From Bog-473 sp963750075 (lineage in GTDB: Bacteria > Actinomycetota > Acidimicrobiia > Acidimicrobiales > RAAP-2): a stretch of DNA of 64,000 nt. Where the stretch lies: contig CAVVPG010000007.1 of NCBI GenBank assembly GCA_963750075.1, forward strand, positions 10,092-74,091, written 5' to 3'. The notes beneath the pieces are model-generated. The model saw only the letters and a program-made list of their open reading frames with translations, was not told the origin of the DNA and searched no databases. Below are positions 60,665 to 64,000 of the stretch, one piece after another. The position numbers and the translations under genes are program-made. How positions within the stretch are numbered: the stretch's first letter is position 1; each line of letters begins with the position of its first letter.

Positions 60665-60952
60665 ATGCCGAATGAGCGCACGACGACGCAGAAGGGTTAC
60701 GGCGCCCACCACCAGGCCGATCGGGAGCGGTGGGCGAAGGTTGTCGAGGCCGGCGATGGGGTTTGTGGTCGCTGCGGGCGGTGGATCGAGCCCGGTACGC
60801 CGTGGGATCTCTCGCACCCGTCCGATGACAAGACGCGGACGCCCGTCCCATGGCATCGGCGGTGCAATCGGTCCTACGCCGCCACGGTGACGAAGCCTCG
60901 ACGTCAGGGAACAACGCCACCTGCAGGCCGCCGCCGCTCGAGGTTCTGGTGA
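60665..60952 (+). CDS. HNH-endonuclease-like protein
   Basis: This 95-residue protein has GGAGG eleven bases before ATG 60665. VCGRCGRWIEPGTPWDLSHP gives a zinc CxxC and the catalytic His in DLSH, and PVPWHRRCNRSY supplies the distal His and Cys/Asn of the HNH fold. Phage HNH proteins usually assist terminase during packaging or act as stand-alone nickases. Here no terminase follows. The last 15 residues, rich in Arg, may reflect an indel. The stop overlaps the next ATG. Confidence 0.7.
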   Translation: MPNERTTTQKGYGAHHQADRERWAKVVEAGDGVCGRCGRWIEPGTPWDLSHPSDDKTRTPVPWHRRCNRSYAATVTKPRRQGTTPPAGRRRSRFW

Positions 60953-61548
60953 TGGCCCGCCGGCCCGACGCCCAGTGCTCCGGCTGCGGTAAGCCGCTCT
61001 GGGGAGGCACGACGAGCCTGCCGCCCGGACAGCGGACGTGTCGGGACTGCCGGCGGATCAAACCACGGCCCTACGGCCGCCGCTCGAAGCGGGGGGGTAG
61101 CGGGCTGGCTGGGGCAGCCGCCACTGACCTGGCCCGAACCCAAAAAAAAAGCGCCGCGAAAGTCACGAGCGGAGGGGCAAAAAATGATCCTGAGCCATCG
61201 CCACCAACCCAAAGGAAGCAAATGACCAACGACCAAGACAGCAACCAACTGACGGAGGCCCGCAAGGGCGCTGTCGTCCACGCGTGCCCCGAGTGCGCTG
61301 CGAGCCAGGGCTGGGACCTGAGTCGCCCGCTCGAGGAGCTGGAAATCGCAACAGGCACCCGAGCGGAGTCAGTCTTTGCCGAGCACGCCGACGAGTGGAC
61401 GGCCAACGGCTACGGGCGCGTCCAGATGACACCCTGCGCCGCCAGCGACAGCGGGATCCGGCTCATCTGCCCGCACCTGGCGTGGAACGAGCTCGTCGCC
61501 GTCATGGAGATGCGCCGGAAGTTCTTGGCCGAGGGTCTCGAGGGCTAG
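60952..61548 (+). CDS. Zinc-ribbon protein joined to a second domain
   Basis: This is a 198-residue frame. Residues about 1-40 contain a zinc-ribbon-like motif (CSGCGKPLW, RTCRDCRRIKPRPYGRR). A basic Ala/Lys linker follows, crossing a run of nine A at 61142-61150. The second half begins with MTNDQDSNQLTEARKGAVVH at ATG 61222, which has its own AAGGAAG site, and ends in HLAWNELVAVMEMRRKFLAE. Probably two proteins were intended, with a stop removed by slippage in the A run. No function is recognised. Confidence 0.5.
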   Translation: MARRPDAQCSGCGKPLWGGTTSLPPGQRTCRDCRRIKPRPYGRRSKRGGSGLAGAAATDLARTQKKSAAKVTSGGAKNDPEPSPPTQRKQMTNDQDSNQLTEARKGAVVHACPECAASQGWDLSRPLEELEIATGTRAESVFAEHADEWTANGYGRVQMTPCAASDSGIRLICPHLAWNELVAVMEMRRKFLAEGLEG

Positions 61549-61550
61549 CC

Positions 61551-61949
61551 GTGCCGCTCCTCGAGGGCTGGGGCACGTCGAGCCGCCGGCTTTGTCTGCA
61601 TCTCGTCCACGCGATCGACGGTCAGCTGGCGAGGGACCGCGTCGACAGGGTGCCGTCGAACCCCGAACTGCTCCGAGCGCGCGTCGAGCTGCTCTCCTAC
61701 GTCAAACGGGGCGGAACCTCCGCTACGCACGCCGCGGAACTTGGCGGAACGAAATCAGTTCCGCAAACAAGCCCGATCGGCATGATGTCGGTGAAAGTCA
61801 CGAGTTCCGTTCTCGGATACAGCGAGTCCTACACGCGCCGGCTCTGCCGGCTCAGGAAGTTGCCGGCAATCCAAATCCGAGACGGGGGAGCGTGGCGCAT
61901 CGATGCCGAGGCCGTGAAAGCGCGGCGACAGAAGGAGCAACCAGAATGA
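61551..61949 (+). CDS. HTH/excisionase-like DNA-binding protein
   Basis: This is a 132-residue protein from GTG 61551. The N-terminal half is helical (SSRRLCLHLVHAIDGQLARD, PELLRARVELLSYVKRGG). The C-terminal half (MMSVKVTSSVLGYSESYTRR, LCRLRKLPAIQIRDGGAWRI, DAEAVKARRQ) has the shape of a MerR/excisionase winged helix that reads DNA. It sits directly before the capsid gene with a TGA/ATG overlap. It could be a directionality factor or a small-terminase-like protein; both are guesses from position. Confidence 0.55.
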   Translation: MPLLEGWGTSSRRLCLHLVHAIDGQLARDRVDRVPSNPELLRARVELLSYVKRGGTSATHAAELGGTKSVPQTSPIGMMSVKVTSSVLGYSESYTRRLCRLRKLPAIQIRDGGAWRIDAEAVKARRQKEQPE

Positions 61950-63442
61950 GTGACCCGGTCCTAAAGGCGGCGAAGGCCAACCGCGACCGATTGCACGGCG
62001 AGTTGAACACGATCGTCGCCAAAGCCGAGGCCGGAAACCGAAGTCTGACGGCTCAGGAAGACCTCGCGTTCTCCCGCCTCTCCACCCAGATCAAAGAGCT
62101 CGACGCCCGCATCGCCGACAGGAAGGCCGAGGGCAAGCGCCACACCCAATCAATGCGGAACGCTATCCCCGACCCCGGCGGCACCGGGATCAGCCCGCTT
62201 GACGGCATCCGCGGCGAGCCGATGACGTACGACCAGCGGGGCAACAACTCCTACTTGCTAGACCTGGCCACCGTGGCCATCGAGGCCCGTGGCGGCGGTG
62301 GGCCCGGCGACGGTGCCGGCGCGGCGAGAGAGCGCCTGGGGCAGCACCTGAAGGAAATGAGCATTGAGGCCCGCAACAAGAGGGTCAGCCGCACCCTCTA
62401 CACGTCCGGCTTCCTTCGTCCGGGTCAGGAGATCCGGACGAACCCGTCCACCACCGCGGGACTGGTGGAGAGTTCGTCCCGCCGCTATGGCTCGTTTCGC
62501 AGTACGTCCCATACGCCCGTCCGGGCCGGACCTTCGCCGAACAGGGTCGTCAACTACCCGTTGCCGCCCGGCGTGGACGTCATTAACATCCCGCGCATCA
62601 CGCGGGTTCGCAGGCGGCCATCCAGACGGCCAACGCCGCCGCCGTGTCGAGCGTGGACATCGTGACCTCGACCGTCGCGGCGAACGTCAATACCATCGCC
62701 GGTCAGGAGGATATTTCTCTGCAACTTTTGGAGCAATCCCCCATCGCGATGGACGGCGTGGTGTTCCAGGATCTCACCGCCGATTACGACCAGCGCCTCG
62801 ACCTCCAGGTCGTCGCCGGACGGAACCAACGGCCAGCATCTCGGCGTCCTGAACGTCTCGTCGGCGACCAGCAACACCAGCAACCTCCTGGCGAACGGCG
62901 TCAACTGCACTTCGACAACGTTCTACGACGGCTCGACAGCGGCGAGTCAGTACCGGAGCATTGTGAGCGGATTACCAGCATCGAGACGCTGCGCTTCGCG
63001 AGCCCGACCGCGATCTGGGTCCATCCTCGACGGAGCAACTCCTCGATGTTCCACGCCGACTCCACTACCGCCGGCTCGGGCCGTCCGTTGTTCAGCGCTG
63101 CACGGTATGGGACCTTCAACGACGTCGGCGTGATGTCGGTCAACCCCGTACCCAGGGCGTCGCGGGCGAGCTGGCCGGCTTGCCGGTCGTCAAGGATGCC
63201 AACATGAGCACGACCAACAACGGCACGGCCACGACGGGCGGCACGCAGGACGCGATCGTTGGTCTGAAGGAGGATGACCTCCGCTCTGGGAGGGCCAGCT
63301 AAAAATGCGAGCTCTGCCGGAAATCCTCAGTGGCACGCTCCAGATACGTTTCCAGGTATAAGTTATTCAGCCCTGCAGGTGGCTCGCTTCCCTCAGTCAC
63401 TGTCGCTTGTGACCGGCTGGGGCGGCCGCCCCGACGTACTAG
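61946..63442 (+). pseudogene. HK97-fold major capsid protein, multiple frameshifts
   Basis: A scaffold-like delta domain opens the gene (ANRDRLHGELNTIVAKAEAG, FSRLSTQIKELDARIADRKA). The joined frames then give LLEQSPIAMDGVVFQDLTAD, DQRLDLQVVAG, GQHLGVLNVSS, ITSIETLRFASPTAIWVHPR, RPLFSAARYGTFNDVGVMSV, VAGELAGLPVVKDANMSTTN, ALPEILSGTLQIRFQV and RFPQSLSLVTGW. This is the expected order of the HK97 A and P domains. About seven one-base indels break the frame, yet the coding quality between them is high. Capsid without portal or terminase is notable. Confidence 0.85.
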
Positions 63443-63579
63443 AGCCCTCGATCTTGGCCGGCGGTGCAGCGAGCCGGAGCGCTGTTTAATGAGACGGGCA
63501 GCGTCTTCGGTGCAACCACATCGCCGGCCGAGTTGTTCACACGGTTTTTGATCCATGACACTCAAGAAGAAGGACATCC

Positions 63580-63823
63580 ATGGCACTGATCAAGACGACC
63601 ACGAACAACGCGCTGCGCTGGTTGCAAGGATGCAAGGCGGCGGCGTCGAGCGCCGCCCCGGCGGCATGGTCATCGTCGAGAGGGTCGAGGCGAGCTCGCC
63701 CAGCTGGACACCGAGGCCGAGGCGCCGGCGACCACGGCCGACGAGCAGCCGGACGATGATCTGGCGGCTCGCGAGCTGGCCCTCCTGCAGGCGAAGGCCT
63801 ATCTGCTCAAGGGGCGCAACTAG
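63580..63823 (+). pseudogene. Small head-associated protein, frameshifted
   Basis: From ATG 63580 (AAGAAGGA upstream) the frame reads ALIKTTTNNALRWLQ. In another frame it ends ELAQLDTEAEAPATT and DDDLAARELALLQAKAYLLK GRN with the stop at 63821. Short acidic, helical proteins after the capsid gene are common in actinophage head modules. At least one indel splits it. Function is not known. Confidence 0.4.
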
Positions 63824-63853
63824 ATTTCGGCCCGGGGGTGCAGCCGCCTGGTT

Positions 63854-63877
63854 AGCGGCTTGCCGGCCGCTGTTTTT
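63854..63877 (+). terminator. Rho-independent terminator after the capsid module
   Basis: AGCGGC pairs with GCCGCT around loop TTGCCG, followed at once by GTTTTT. Outer GGGGGTG and CACCCCC can extend the stem. It is the best T-tailed terminator in the window. Confidence 0.7.
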
Positions 63878-63968
63878 CACCCCCCGACGTTTAGGGATTG
63901 GCACGGGGCGGCTTTCGACAGCGTCCGGCGCATCCTCGGGCCGAGCTACTCCTTAGCGTGGCTCACAG

Positions 63969-63995
63969 CCCGTGTGTCGGCGGTAGACACACGGG
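63969..63995. repeat. Perfect 10-bp inverted repeat
   Basis: CCCGTGTGTC and GACACACGGG flank a 7-base spacer. No T-tract follows. It may be an operator, an origin element or a structured RNA; the window ends five bases later. Confidence 0.5.
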
Positions 63996-64000
63996 GCGTG

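Overview
The window is high-GC bacterial DNA. The predicted proteins suggest Actinomycetota, most likely class Acidimicrobiia. Clues are a secreted protein ending in repeats of the GYWLV-DGG-FSFG type, an LAXTG cell-wall sorting signal, a Ku-type end-joining protein, and the gene order tlyA-nadK-recN-pyrG-NUDIX-xerD-(M50/trpS)-scpA-scpB-rluB-aroH-tyrA-aroA/cmk-plsC-ispH-der that actinobacteria commonly keep together. The lineage is inferred from family knowledge; no database was searched.

Layout. (1) 1-6650 is gene-poor accessory DNA: a broken tyrosine recombinase, a small Cys/His protein, a PilZ protein and two secreted proteins, one with an LAVTG anchor. (2) 6651-16200 holds single metabolic genes: lipoprotein, GAP-family membrane protein, TIGR03085-like protein, sulfide:quinone-reductase-like flavoprotein, PhyH dioxygenase, frameshifted phosphotriesterase-like hydrolase, SDR, TrpB2, SRPBCC protein and acyltransferase. 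(3) 16483-20753 is a prenyl-lipid locus: UbiA-like transferase plus MenG-like methyltransferase, divergent from a geranylgeranyl-reductase-like flavoprotein, with a GT87 membrane glycosyltransferase convergent at the end. (4) 21206-31276 has a 764-residue repeat protein, Ku, a tightly overlapping E1alpha-E1beta-E2 2-oxoacid dehydrogenase operon, a CBS protein, an XRE/FMN-barrel protein and a TreT-like glycosyltransferase. (5) 31460-53501 is the conserved core: RNA modification, NAD kinase, DNA repair, CTP synthesis, condensin subunits, chorismate to tyrosine, a fused EPSP synthase/CMP kinase, phospholipid synthesis, IspH, a DUF512 radical-SAM protein and Der. (6) 53513-56908 has a gamma-carbonic-anhydrase-like protein, a secreted phosphoesterase, an HSL-type hydrolase and a small membrane protein. 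(7) From tRNA-Pro(GGG) at 57166 to the right edge lies an integrated phage-derived element: integrase, small regulators, replication genes, HNH protein and HK97-fold capsid. Terminase, portal and tail genes are not seen.

Two genome-wide signals stand out. Many first genes of transcription units have a TANNNT hexamer 6-8 bases before the start codon and no Shine-Dalgarno sequence, which fits leaderless transcription. Within operons, genes overlap by 4 bases (GTGA, ATGA). One-base frameshifts are rare in the chromosome: Ku and the phosphotriesterase-like gene each appear to lack one base in a four-C run. They are dense inside the element at the right end, although the protein sequence between them stays well conserved.
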